A model generated the notes under the pieces. That model worked only from the letters and a program-made list of their open reading frames with translations. It was not told the DNA's origin and did not search any database. DNA of 64,000 nt. Source: Pseudomonas entomophila. Its GTDB lineage: Bacteria > Pseudomonadota > Gammaproteobacteria > Pseudomonadales > Pseudomonadaceae. Positions within the stretch are counted from its first letter, which is position 1; each line of letters starts with the position of its first letter. Of this stretch, positions 43,254 to 52,291 are shown piece after piece. Location: the NCBI RefSeq assembly GCF_013523125.1, contig NZ_JAAMQJ010000012.1, positions 41,988-105,987 on the forward strand. The letters are read 5' to 3'. The translations under genes and the position numbers were made by a program.

Positions 43254-44696
43254 ATGCAGCTCAAAGACGCTCAGTTGTTCCGCCAGCAAGCCTTCATCAA
43301 CGGTGAATGGCTGGACGCGGACAACGGCCAGTCCATCCAGGTGACCAACCCGGCCACCGGCGAGGTCATCGGCAGCGTGCCGAAGATGGGCACCGCGGAA
43401 ACCCGCCGCGCCATCGAAGCCGCCGACAAGGCCCTGCCGGCCTGGCGCGCGCTGACCGCCAAGGAGCGTTCGGCCAAGCTGCGTCGCTGGTTCGAACTGA
43501 TGATCGAGCACCAGGACGACCTGGCGCGCCTGATGACCACCGAGCAGGGCAAGCCATTGGCCGAAGCCAAGGGCGAGATCGCCTACGCGGCCTCGTTCAT
43601 CGAGTGGTTCGCCGAAGAAGCCAAGCGCGTCTACGGCGACACCATCCCAGGTCACCAGGCGGACAAGCGCCTGATCGTGATCAAGCAGCCGATCGGCGTC
43701 ACCGCGGCCATCACCCCGTGGAACTTCCCGGCGGCGATGATCACCCGCAAGGCTGGTCCGGCCCTGGCCGCTGGCTGCACCATGGTGCTCAAGCCGGCCT
43801 CGCAGACCCCGTACTCGGCCCTGGCCCTGGCCGAGCTGGCCACCCGTGCCGGCATCCCGGCGGGCGTGCTGAGCGTGGTCACCGGCAGTGCTGGCGAAGT
43901 CGGCGGCGAGCTGACCTCCAACCCGCTGGTACGCAAGCTGTCCTTCACCGGCTCGACCGAGATCGGTCGCCAGCTGATGCAGGAATGCGCCAAGGACATC
44001 AAGAAGGTCTCCCTGGAGCTGGGCGGCAACGCGCCCTTCATCGTGTTCGACGACGCTGACCTGGACAAGGCCGTCGAGGGCGCGATCATCTCCAAGTACC
44101 GCAACAACGGCCAGACCTGCGTCTGTGCCAACCGCATCTACGTGCAGGACGGCGTGTACGACGCCTTCGCCGAGAAGCTCAAGGCCGCGGTCGCCAAGCT
44201 CAAGATCGGCAACGGTCTGGAAGAAGGCACCACTACCGGCCCGCTGATCGACCACAAGGCCGTGGCCAAGGTCCAGGAACACATCGAGGACGCCGTGTCC
44301 AAGGGCGCCCGCGTGCTGTCCGGCGGCAAGCTGATCGAAGGCAACTTCTTCGAGCCGACCATTCTGGTCGACGTGCCGAAGACCGCCGCCGTGGCCAAGG
44401 AAGAGACTTTCGGCCCACTGGCGCCGCTGTTCCGCTTCCAGGACGAGGCCGAAGTCATCGCCCTGTCCAACGACACCGAGTTCGGCCTGGCCTCGTACTT
44501 CTACGCCCGTGACATGAGCCGCGTGTTCCGCGTCGCCGAGGCCCTGGAATACGGCATGGTCGGCATCAACACCGGCCTGATCTCCAACGAAGTCGCGCCG
44601 TTCGGCGGCATCAAGGCCTCGGGCCTGGGCCGCGAAGGTTCCAAGTACGGGATCGAGGACTACCTCGAGATCAAGTACCTGTGCCTGAGCATCTGA
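43254..44696 (+). CDS. gabD: Succinate-semialdehyde dehydrogenase (NADP+)
   Basis: 480-aa aldehyde dehydrogenase oxidising succinate semialdehyde to succinate in GABA catabolism. Catalytic Glu255 (LELGGNAP) and Cys289 (NNGQTCVCAN, with Cys291 two residues on, as in E. coli GabD where the pair is a redox switch). Length and start MQLKDAQLFRQQAFINGEW match GabD. A terminator lies between it and gabT, so the two are probably separate transcripts, at least in part. Confidence 0.96.
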   Translation: MQLKDAQLFRQQAFINGEWLDADNGQSIQVTNPATGEVIGSVPKMGTAETRRAIEAADKALPAWRALTAKERSAKLRRWFELMIEHQDDLARLMTTEQGKPLAEAKGEIAYAASFIEWFAEEAKRVYGDTIPGHQADKRLIVIKQPIGVTAAITPWNFPAAMITRKAGPALAAGCTMVLKPASQTPYSALALAELATRAGIPAGVLSVVTGSAGEVGGELTSNPLVRKLSFTGSTEIGRQLMQECAKDIKKVSLELGGNAPFIVFDDADLDKAVEGAIISKYRNNGQTCVCANRIYVQDGVYDAFAEKLKAAVAKLKIGNGLEEGTTTGPLIDHKAVAKVQEHIEDAVSKGARVLSGGKLIEGNFFEPTILVDVPKTAAVAKEETFGPLAPLFRFQDEAEVIALSNDTEFGLASYFYARDMSRVFRVAEALEYGMVGINTGLISNEVAPFGGIKASGLGREGSKYGIEDYLEIKYLCLSI

Positions 44697-44720
44697 TCGA
44701 CCTGTAAGGCTTTACCTCTG

Positions 44721-44758
44721 CCAGCGAGGCGCGAGAGCGACGTCTCGCTGGTTTTTTT
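44721..44758 (+). terminator. Rho-independent terminator after gabD
   Basis: CCAGCGAG (44721-44728) pairs with CTCGCTGG (44744-44751), followed by seven T. Confidence 0.88.
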
Positions 44759-44878
44759 CATACCCGCAGTACCTGGTGGCCAGGGCCCTGCCGCAGTCGA
44801 TCAACGCATGCTGCGGCAGTCGAACACCAGCCACCCCCGAATGTAAGCGCCACGTTGCCGTGGCGCGATGAGGGCATT

Positions 44879-46159
44879 ATGAGCAAGACCAACGAATCCT
44901 TGATGCAGCGCCGTGTCAACGCCGTCCCACGTGGCGTCGGCCAGATCCACCCGATCTTCGTCGACACCGCCGAGAACGCGACCGTGATCGACGTCGAAGG
45001 CCGTGAGTTCATCGACTTCGCCGGTGGCATCGCCGTACTGAACACTGGCCACCTGCACCCGAAAGTCGTGGCCGCCGTGCAGAAGCAGCTGACCAAGGTC
45101 AGCCACACCTGCTTCCAGGTCCTGGCCTACGAGCCGTACGTGGAGCTGTGCGAAAAGATCAACGCCAAGGTGCCAGGCGACTTCGCCAAGAAGACCCTGC
45201 TGGTCACCAGCGGCTCCGAAGCGGTCGAGAACGCCGTCAAGATCGCCCGTGCAGCCACTGGCCGTGCCGGCGTGATCGCCTTCACCGGCGGCTACCACGG
45301 CCGTACCATGATGACCCTGGGCCTGACCGGCAAGGTCGTGCCGTACTCGGCCGGCATGGGCCTGATGCCCGGCGGCGTGTTCCGTGCGCAGTTCCCGAAC
45401 GAGCTGCACGGCGTCAGCATCGACGAGTCGATCGCCTCGATCGAGCGCATCTTCAAGAACGATGCCGAGCCGCGTGACATCGCCGCCATCATCATCGAGC
45501 CGGTGCAGGGCGAGGGCGGTTTCATCACCGCGCCGAAAGCGTTCATGGAGCGCCTGCGCGCCCTGTGCGACCAGCACGGCATCCTGCTGATCGCCGACGA
45601 AGTCCAGACCGGCGCGGGCCGTACCGGGACCTTCTTCGCCATGGAACAGATGGGCGTCACGCCTGACCTGACCACCTTTGCCAAGTCGATCGCGGGCGGC
45701 TTCCCGCTGGCCGGTGTCTGCGGCAAGGCCGAGTACATGGACGCCATCGCCCCAGGCGGTCTGGGCGGCACCTACGCCGGCAGCCCGATCGCCTGTGCCG
45801 CGGCCCTGGCCGTGATCGAGGTGTTCGAGGAAGAGAAGCTGCTCGACCGCAGCAAGGCCGTGGGCGAGCGCCTGATGGCCGGCCTGCGCCAGATCCAGGA
45901 CAAGCACCCGATCATCGGTGACGTGCGTGGCCTGGGCTCGATGATCGCGGTCGAAGTCTTCGATGCCAAGGGTTCGCTGACCCCGAACGCCGCGGCTGTC
46001 GGCCAGGTCGTCGCCAAGGCCCGCGAGAAGGGCCTGATCCTGCTGTCCTGCGGCACCTACGGCAACGTCCTGCGCATCCTGGTGCCACTGACCGCACCGG
46101 ACGAGCAGCTGGACAAAGGCCTGGCCATCATCGAGGAATGCTTCGCCGAACTGGCGTGA
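44879..46159 (+). CDS. gabT: 4-aminobutyrate--2-oxoglutarate aminotransferase
   Basis: 426-aa class III PLP aminotransferase converting GABA to succinate semialdehyde. PLP lysine Lys269 in FAKSIAGGFPLAG; the VTSGSEAVENAVKIAR and FTGGYHGRT motifs bind PLP. Works with GabD just upstream and could take GABA from GbuA. ATG at 44879; an in-frame upstream start at 44855 is less likely. Confidence 0.95.
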   Translation: MSKTNESLMQRRVNAVPRGVGQIHPIFVDTAENATVIDVEGREFIDFAGGIAVLNTGHLHPKVVAAVQKQLTKVSHTCFQVLAYEPYVELCEKINAKVPGDFAKKTLLVTSGSEAVENAVKIARAATGRAGVIAFTGGYHGRTMMTLGLTGKVVPYSAGMGLMPGGVFRAQFPNELHGVSIDESIASIERIFKNDAEPRDIAAIIIEPVQGEGGFITAPKAFMERLRALCDQHGILLIADEVQTGAGRTGTFFAMEQMGVTPDLTTFAKSIAGGFPLAGVCGKAEYMDAIAPGGLGGTYAGSPIACAAALAVIEVFEEEKLLDRSKAVGERLMAGLRQIQDKHPIIGDVRGLGSMIAVEVFDAKGSLTPNAAAVGQVVAKAREKGLILLSCGTYGNVLRILVPLTAPDEQLDKGLAIIEECFAELA

Positions 46160-46179
46160 TGTAACCTCGAGGTGAACGA

Positions 46180-46236
46180 CCCGCCGTGGTGCGGGGTTGC
46201 CCCTGTGGTAGCCCCGTCGCCACGGCGGGTTTTTTT
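46180..46236 (+). terminator. Rho-independent terminator after gabT
   Basis: CCCGCCGTGG (46180-46189) pairs with CCACGGCGGG (46220-46229), followed by seven T; the 30-nt loop contains a second smaller stem (GGGGT/GCCCC). Confidence 0.88.
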
Positions 46237-46381
46237 GTGCCCGTGGTCCGCGGCGCACCCACCGCCCGGACGGACGTACGTCGATTGGCCTCCCCGATCC
46301 CGTCAGGCGCGCTATGGTTGTCACAACCACCGTCATACCTGCGCGCGCAGGCGCGCACGACACGTCGCACAGGAGGTGCCC

Positions 46382-47710
46382 ATGCCCGTCGCCCACACTC
46401 ATCCACCGTGCGTGCTGATCGCCGAGAGCGATCCGTGGGTGCGCGACATGCTGCGCGACATGCTGCTCAGCGTGCGCTGCGCCGCTCGCCTGCACGTGTG
46501 CGCCGATGGCGACCAGGCCCTGGCGGCGATGACCCGCCAACCGGACCTGATCATCGCCGCGCGCGAACTGGCGGGTATCGACGGGTTGGACCTGCTGCGC
46601 AACGTGCGCACCCGCAGCCGCACGCCCACCTTGCCTTTCATCCTGTTGAGCAAACGCACCGACACGGCCAGCGTGCGCGAAGCGTTGCCCTTGCACCCCA
46701 CGGCCTACCTGAGCAAACCGCTGGACCTGCAAGGGCTGCGCAGGCGCCTCGAAGCCCTGCTGCTGGAGGTGGGGCAACACGTCGCCTGCCCCGTGCCGCT
46801 GCTGCAGGAAGGCCTCGATGTGCGTACCTTCCTCGCGCAGCAACGCACGACCGCCGACGGCGCGCCGGTGTTTCTCGACATCCACCAGGTGATCAAGCAG
46901 TCGCTGACGCCCCACGGCCTGGACCTCAAGGTCGTGGCACCGCTCGTGGAGGCCGATCCGCAGACCACCGCTGTGCTGGTGGCGGCCGCCAACAGCGCTT
47001 CGTTGCACCGCGAGGCCGGTGTGCAGAGCCTGTCCGAAGCGCTGACCGTGCTGGGCGGCACGCAGAGCATGAACCTCATGCTGGGCATGAGCCTCAAGCG
47101 CGGCGTGCGACTCAGCGATCCTCTTCTGATCCGCCATGCCGAACCCTACCGGCACTCTGCCGTGACCCTGGCCGAGCAGGCGCGCGCGCTGGCCCGTGCC
47201 CTGGCGCTGGAGGAGGGCCCATGCCAGTGCGCAGGGCTGCTGCATTGTCTGGGTGAGCTGTCGGTGCTGCGCAGCCTTCAGGAATGGCGGCTGGGTGGGG
47301 GTGAGCTGGACGAGGCGGACGTGAGGCAGGCGCTGCATGATCAGGGCGCGGCGTTCGGCTCGGCGTTGCGGGCCCGGTGGCGCCTGCCGCTGGGCCTGCG
47401 CGAACTGATCGCCGCGACCTATCAGTTGGGCGGCGGGGTGTACCCCAGAGCGCTGCTGGTCATGCACCTGGCGCGTGAGCTCGTCGAAGTGCCTGCCGAA
47501 CAAGGGCTGGATCGGGTTACGCAGGGGCGTGCCGCACGTCTGCTGAAGCTCGGCGCGGCGCAACTGGAACACGTGCGTGTTCGCTCGGTGCTGCCGGCAG
47601 TGCCAGCGCCTGCGCCAGACGATGACATCCAAGCCCCGGCTGCCCAGGCGAACGAGCAGCCGGTGACCGTGGACGACCTGCCGGATGACGATGCGCCCCT
47701 GCTGGGGTAG
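46382..47710 (+). CDS. Pseudo-receiver/HDOD-domain signalling protein
   Basis: 442 aa. Residues 8-125 are a CheY-like receiver, but the phosphoacceptor position reads DLIIAARELAGIDG, with Ala60 where Asp is expected, so it is probably not phosphorylated in the usual way; the acidic Glu15/Asp17 pair and the Lys of YLSKPLD remain. Residues about 145-345 form an HDOD domain (FLDIHQVIKQSL ... VLVAAANSASLHREAGVQSLSEALTVLGGTQSMN), a non-catalytic HD relative found in signalling proteins. The C-terminal 60 residues are acidic/Pro-rich. AGGAGG at 46371 fixes the ATG. Next to two c-di-GMP genes. Confidence 0.85.
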   Translation: MPVAHTHPPCVLIAESDPWVRDMLRDMLLSVRCAARLHVCADGDQALAAMTRQPDLIIAARELAGIDGLDLLRNVRTRSRTPTLPFILLSKRTDTASVREALPLHPTAYLSKPLDLQGLRRRLEALLLEVGQHVACPVPLLQEGLDVRTFLAQQRTTADGAPVFLDIHQVIKQSLTPHGLDLKVVAPLVEADPQTTAVLVAAANSASLHREAGVQSLSEALTVLGGTQSMNLMLGMSLKRGVRLSDPLLIRHAEPYRHSAVTLAEQARALARALALEEGPCQCAGLLHCLGELSVLRSLQEWRLGGGELDEADVRQALHDQGAAFGSALRARWRLPLGLRELIAATYQLGGGVYPRALLVMHLARELVEVPAEQGLDRVTQGRAARLLKLGAAQLEHVRVRSVLPAVPAPAPDDDIQAPAAQANEQPVTVDDLPDDDAPLLG

Positions 47711-47730
47711 GCGGGGTGGGGGACGTGGCC

Positions 47731-48714
47731 TCAGCCGGTGACGATCTGGTTCTTGCCCTGGCGCTTGGCCTGGTACATGGCCGCATCGGCACGGGAGAAC
47801 AGGATGTCCAAGGTGTCATCGCTCTCGCCAAGACCGGTCAGGCCTTGGCTGATGGTCACGCCGAAGGTTCGTTGGCCATGGCTGAAGTGCAGGCGCTGGA
47901 TCTCGCGTTGCAAGCGCTCGGCGATCTGCTCGGCGACCTGCGCGGTGCAGCCGGGAAAGACAGCCGCGAATTCTTCGCCGCCGATGCGCCCGAACAGGTC
48001 GCCACGGCGCAGCACCGAGCGGCCGCTGTCGGCCACACGCTGCAGCACCTGGTCGCCTTGCTGGTGGCCGTAGCTGTCGTTGATCAGCTTGAAGTCGTCG
48101 ATGTCCAGCAGCAGGAACGCCAAGGGCGAACCGTCCTTACGCGCCGTCTCGAAGGCCTGGCGCGCGCAGTCGAAGAAGTGCCGGCGGTTGCTGCTCTGGG
48201 TCAGCACGTCGGTGGTCGCCAGGCGCTGCAGCTCACCCTCCAGACGCTTCTTTTCGGTGATGTCTTCTGCGATGCCGACGATGACCGGCCGCTTGCCCCC
48301 CTCCTGCTGGCTGATGAAGCACTTGTCGCTGAGCCAGCGTAGCTCCCCGGCACCGTTGATGATCCGGTATTCACGGTCTTCCACCGCACCCGTCACCAGC
48401 ACTTGCGCCAGGCTGCTTTCGGCGTAGTCCAGGTCATCGAGGTAGACGCTGTTGCGCCATTCGTTGAAGTCGGCCATCACCAGGTTCGGCGGCCGTCCGA
48501 AAATGCGCCCATAGGCCGGGCTGACGTACAGCACCTGGCGGGTTTCCCAGTCGAGTGCCCAGAGGACCGCGTTGACGCTGTCGAGCAACGAACTGAACAG
48601 CCGCTCACGCTCGCTCAGGCGCGCGACTTCGCCCTGGGCATGCAGCAGGGCCAGTAACGTCTTGGCGGTTTCGGACTTTGGATCGGGCGAATAGGGAGGG
48701 GAATCATCGACCAT
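47731..48714 (-). CDS. PAS-GGDEF diguanylate cyclase
   Basis: 327 aa, soluble. A PAS domain with PAC motif (about 36-155, SLLDSVNAVLWALDWETRQVLYVSPAYGRIFG; GIAEDITEKKRLEGEL) precedes a GGDEF domain (165-327). The active site is GGEEF (245-249), a functional variant, and an RxxD product-inhibition site (Arg236-Asp239) sits five residues upstream, so an active, feedback-inhibited cyclase is predicted. Convergent with the HDOD gene and divergent from the GGDEF-EAL gene. Start 48714 chosen as the nearest ATG; a GTG at 48720 is in frame. Confidence 0.9.
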   Translation of the reverse strand: MVDDSPPYSPDPKSETAKTLLALLHAQGEVARLSERERLFSSLLDSVNAVLWALDWETRQVLYVSPAYGRIFGRPPNLVMADFNEWRNSVYLDDLDYAESSLAQVLVTGAVEDREYRIINGAGELRWLSDKCFISQQEGGKRPVIVGIAEDITEKKRLEGELQRLATTDVLTQSSNRRHFFDCARQAFETARKDGSPLAFLLLDIDDFKLINDSYGHQQGDQVLQRVADSGRSVLRRGDLFGRIGGEEFAAVFPGCTAQVAEQIAERLQREIQRLHFSHGQRTFGVTISQGLTGLGESDDTLDILFSRADAAMYQAKRQGKNQIVTG

Positions 48715-48920
48715 GTGCACGAAAAAGGCTCTCGGCGGAGGTGCGCGCGACCCGTGATCGGCCCGCCACGCGGGCTATGGGCGTTTGAGCGGAAAACCGT
48801 GACGAAGTTCCGGTTTCAGCCGGTTGCGTGTCGACGAACGCGAAGGCGCCAAGACGTGACAGGCTGCACGTATCGGACAAATCCGCTGTCATACGGGGAG
48901 TCAGGACGACATTCGCTCTC

Positions 48921-48926
48921 TATAAT
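48921..48926 (+). promoter_or_regulatory. TATAAT -10 element before the GGDEF-EAL gene
   Basis: A consensus -10 hexamer 34 nt before the start codon. No good -35 is seen at 16-18 nt, so the promoter may depend on an activator. Confidence 0.45.
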
Positions 48927-48959
48927 GCCGCATCCTTTTCAGGGGGTCGTCCACCGGTT

Positions 48960-50855
48960 ATGTCTGCTTCACATCGTGACGCCTTGCGCATGGCAGCGCT
49001 CTACCTGGCCTTGTCGGTCATCTGGCTGACAGTCTCCGACCAGGTGTTGCGCACGTGGCTGGTCGATCCCGCCCGATTGGCCCTGGGGCATCAGGTCAAT
49101 GGCCTGCTCTGGGCCCTGCTCAGCGCGCTGCTGATCTTCATCTCGCGTGCCCGCCTGCTCGACTCCATCGGCCTCGGGATACGCTTGCGCCGCGAGGACC
49201 GCGAGCGTCTGCGCATGGCGTCCGCGGTGTTCGACAGCACCTTGGAAGGTGTCCTGGTCACCGACCGGCATGGCGTGATCGTGCACGTCAACCGGGCCTT
49301 CATGCGCATCACCGGGTATGCCCAGGACGAGGTGCTCGGGCACCGCCCCAGCAAGTTCAAGTCGGGCCGCCATGGCATTCCGTTCTACCAGGCGATCTAC
49401 GCGACTCTGGCCGAGAAGGGCGAGTGGAGCGGAGAGATCTGGAATCGTCGCAAGAATGGTGAGATCTATCCGCAATGGCAGACCATTCGCGCCATAAGCG
49501 ACGACGAGGGCGAGCACAGCCATTATGTGGCGGTGTTCAGCGACATCAGCGCGATCAAGCATTCCGAACGTGAACTGGCCTACCTGGCGCACCACGACCC
49601 GTTGACCGGGTTGGGCAACCGGGTGATGTTCAGCGACCGCGCCGAGCATGCGCTGGTCGCGGCGCAGGCCGAAAAATGTGGATGCGCTTTGCTGCTGCTG
49701 GACCTCGATCACTTCCAGAGCATCAACGATGGCCTGGGGCACACCACCGGCGATACCTTGCTCAAGCTGGTCGGCGAGCGCCTGACCGAAACGCTGGGCA
49801 GCGGCACCACCCTGGCCCGTCTGGGCGGCGACGAGTTCGCCGTGTTGCTGGAAAACTGCCAGCAGCTCGGCCAGGCGGCGACCCTGGCGCAAACCCTGGT
49901 GGAGCGGCTGAAGGCGCCTTTCGATTTCGACGAACACCGGCTGTTCATCAGTGCCAGCATCGGTATCAGCCTCTACCCCAGCGACGCCTCGAGTGCCGAA
50001 CAATTGCTGCGCAACGCCGATTCGGCCCTGTTCAAGGCCAAGCGCAACGGGCGTGCCTGCTATGCCTTGTACACCGAAGAACTGACCACCCACGCCCAGC
50101 ACCGGGTGGAAACGGCGAGCGAGCTGCGCCATGCGCTGGAAAACGACGAACTGCGGGTCTTCTACCAGCCGGTTCACGCGCTGAGCGACCTACGCCGGGT
50201 GGGTTTCGAAGCCCTGGTGCGTTGGCAGCACCCCCAGCGTGGCATGGTCTCGCCGGCCGAGTTCATCCCGGTCGCCGAGCGCATCGGGTTGATCGCCGAA
50301 ATCGATGCCTGGGTGCTCGACCAGGCCTGTCGACAGATGGTGCGCTGGCAGGCCGAGGGCCGCGACCTGGCGTTCGTCGCGGTCAATCTGTCCAGCCGGC
50401 TGTTCGCCGACCACACCCTTCACCGGCAGGTCGACCATGTCCTGCGCCAGACCGGCCTGGCGCCGGCCATGCTCGAGCTGGAGGTCACCGAAAGCGCGAT
50501 CATGGACGAGCCGGAGGTGGCGCTCGAACAACTGCACCGCCTGCGCGAGCTGGGTGTCAGGCTGGCCATTGACGACTTCGGCACCGGCTATTCCTCGCTG
50601 CTGCGCCTCAAGCGCATGCCGGTGCACAAGCTCAAGATCGACCAGGGCTTCGTCGCCGGGCTGGGCCATGACGAGGACGACCGCGCCATCGTCGAGGCCG
50701 TCATCGCCCTGGCGCGCAGCCTGGACATGCAGGTGCATGCCGAAGGCATCGAGCAGGCCGAGCAGGCGCAGTTCCTGGTGCAGCACCAGTGCGAGCTGGG
50801 GCAGGGCTACTGGTTCGGCCGACCGCAGCCGGCGTCGGCGCTGTCCTGGCCCTAG
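48960..50855 (+). CDS. Membrane-anchored PAS-GGDEF-EAL c-di-GMP enzyme
   Basis: 631 aa. Two N-terminal transmembrane helices (about 8-26 and 46-63) with a short periplasmic loop, PAS/PAC (88-203), GGDEF (205-365, GGDEF intact at 289-293 but no RxxD inhibitory site) and EAL (about 385-631: FEALVRW, VNLSS, TESAIM, IDDFGTGYSS, LKIDQGF, AEGIE, GYWFGRP). Both catalytic motif sets look intact, so it could have either or both activities. Predicted start at 48960 with 34 nt between -10 and ATG. Its stop overlaps the convergent ABC gene stop. Confidence 0.9.
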   Translation: MSASHRDALRMAALYLALSVIWLTVSDQVLRTWLVDPARLALGHQVNGLLWALLSALLIFISRARLLDSIGLGIRLRREDRERLRMASAVFDSTLEGVLVTDRHGVIVHVNRAFMRITGYAQDEVLGHRPSKFKSGRHGIPFYQAIYATLAEKGEWSGEIWNRRKNGEIYPQWQTIRAISDDEGEHSHYVAVFSDISAIKHSERELAYLAHHDPLTGLGNRVMFSDRAEHALVAAQAEKCGCALLLLDLDHFQSINDGLGHTTGDTLLKLVGERLTETLGSGTTLARLGGDEFAVLLENCQQLGQAATLAQTLVERLKAPFDFDEHRLFISASIGISLYPSDASSAEQLLRNADSALFKAKRNGRACYALYTEELTTHAQHRVETASELRHALENDELRVFYQPVHALSDLRRVGFEALVRWQHPQRGMVSPAEFIPVAERIGLIAEIDAWVLDQACRQMVRWQAEGRDLAFVAVNLSSRLFADHTLHRQVDHVLRQTGLAPAMLELEVTESAIMDEPEVALEQLHRLRELGVRLAIDDFGTGYSSLLRLKRMPVHKLKIDQGFVAGLGHDEDDRAIVEAVIALARSLDMQVHAEGIEQAEQAQFLVQHQCELGQGYWFGRPQPASALSWP

Positions 50856-51619
50856 GCTTCATCCCCGGGGGCCTGGGTGCCCAGAAACTTGCGCAGAAAC
50901 TGCCGCGTGCGCTCCTCCCGTGGCGCGGCGAACAGTGCCTTGGCCTCGCCCTGCTCGACGATCCTGCCCTGGTCGAAGAACACCACCCGGTGGGCGACGT
51001 CGCGGGCGAAGCTCATCTCATGGGTGACGATGATCAAGGTCCGCCCTTCATGCGCCAGGTCGCGAATGGTCGCCAGGACTTCGCCGACCAGCTCGGGGTC
51101 CAGCGCGGACGTCGGCTCGTCGAACAGGATCACCTGCGGCTCCATGGCCAGCGCCCGGGCGATGGCGACGCGCTGCTGCTGGCCGCCGGACAGGCGCCGT
51201 GGGTAGGCGTCCTCCTTGCCGGCCAGGCCGACCTTGGCCAGCAGCTGGCGGCCCAGCGCCAGGGCCGTGTCGCGCGCCAGCTTGCGCACCACGGTGGGGC
51301 CCTCGATGACGTTCTCCAGGGCCGTGCGGTGCGGGAACAGGTTGAAGTTCTGGAACACGAAGCCGACCTGCTGGCGTAGCTGGCGGATGACCCCTTGCTG
51401 CGCCTTGAGCGCACGCCCGGCATCGACCTGCAGGTCATCCAGGCGGATGCTGCCGGCATCCGGGGTTTCCAGCAGGTTCAGACAGCGCAGGAAGGTGGTC
51501 TTGCCCGAGCCGCTCGGCCCGATGATGGCGACCACTTCGCCCGTCCGTACCGTCAGGTCGATGCCATCGAGCACGGTGTGGCCGTTGAAACGCTTGGTGA
51601 GGCGCTCTACCGTGATCAT
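50852..51619 (-). CDS. tcyN: Cystine/polar amino-acid ABC transporter ATPase
   Basis: 255-aa ATP-binding subunit: Walker A GPSGSGKTT (35-43), Q-loop, signature LSGGQQQR, Walker B VILFDEPTSALDP, switch THE. The polar-amino-acid subfamily is clear; cystine is inferred from the similarity of the binding protein to FliY/TcyJ and from the sulfur-related neighbours. Last gene of the minus-strand tcyJ-tcyL-tcyN operon. Confidence 0.85.
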   Translation of the reverse strand: MITVERLTKRFNGHTVLDGIDLTVRTGEVVAIIGPSGSGKTTFLRCLNLLETPDAGSIRLDDLQVDAGRALKAQQGVIRQLRQQVGFVFQNFNLFPHRTALENVIEGPTVVRKLARDTALALGRQLLAKVGLAGKEDAYPRRLSGGQQQRVAIARALAMEPQVILFDEPTSALDPELVGEVLATIRDLAHEGRTLIIVTHEMSFARDVAHRVVFFDQGRIVEQGEAKALFAAPREERTRQFLRKFLGTQAPGDEA

Positions 51620-51622
51620 GGC

Positions 51623-52291
51623 TCAGTGCTCCAGGTCATGGCGATTCACCCGCCGTTCGAGGCGATGCTGGACGTGGGCGAGCACGCTGGCCAGCACCCA
51701 GTAGATCAGCGCGGCGGCCAGGTACAGGGTGAAGACTTCGAACGTGCGTGCTGTGATCAGTTGGGCCTGGCGGAACAGTTCGGGCACCTGGATGGTGGCG
51801 GCCAGCGCGGTGTCCTTGACCAGCGAGATGAAGCTGTTGCCCAGCGGCGGCAGGGCGGTACGGGCGGCTTGCGGCAGGATCACCCGGCGCATGGCCTGGG
51901 CACGGGTCATGCCGATGCTGGCGGCGGCCTCCCACTGGCCGCGCTCGATCGAGCCGATCGCCGCGCGCAGGATCTCGCAGGCGTAGGCGGCCATGTTCAG
52001 CGAAAAGCCGATCAACGCCGCGGGCAGAGGGTCCAGCTCGAGACCGACCTGGGGCAGGCCGTAGTAGATCAGGAACAGCTGCACCAGCAAGGGCGTGCCG
52101 CGAAAGAACGACACGTAGACCCGCGCCAGCCAGTCGATCGGCCGCACGCGCGACAGCCGCATCAGCGCCAGGGCGAAGCCCAGCGCCAGGCCGAAGATCA
52201 TGCCGCCGACACTGAGCACCACGGTGAAACCGGCTCCCTTGAGCAGGAAAGGCGCCGACTGGATGACCAGTTGCAGGCTCTCGTCGATCAT
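51623..52291 (-). CDS. tcyL: Cystine/polar amino-acid ABC transporter permease
   Basis: 222-aa HisM-type permease with about five membrane helices and the EAA loop (EAAASIGMTRAQAMRRVILPQAARTALPPLGN). Start overlaps the stop of the binding-protein gene by 4 nt and its stop lies 3 nt before the ATPase start, so all three are translationally linked. Confidence 0.88.
   Translation of the reverse strand: MIDESLQLVIQSAPFLLKGAGFTVVLSVGGMIFGLALGFALALMRLSRVRPIDWLARVYVSFFRGTPLLVQLFLIYYGLPQVGLELDPLPAALIGFSLNMAAYACEILRAAIGSIERGQWEAAASIGMTRAQAMRRVILPQAARTALPPLGNSFISLVKDTALAATIQVPELFRQAQLITARTFEVFTLYLAAALIYWVLASVLAHVQHRLERRVNRHDLEH

Noticed and set aside
44801..47632. 943-codon minus-strand open frame across gabT and the HDOD gene
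   Set aside because: It is antisense to two well-supported genes, has low-complexity His/Gln/Arg composition typical of GC-rich shadow frames, and resembles no family.
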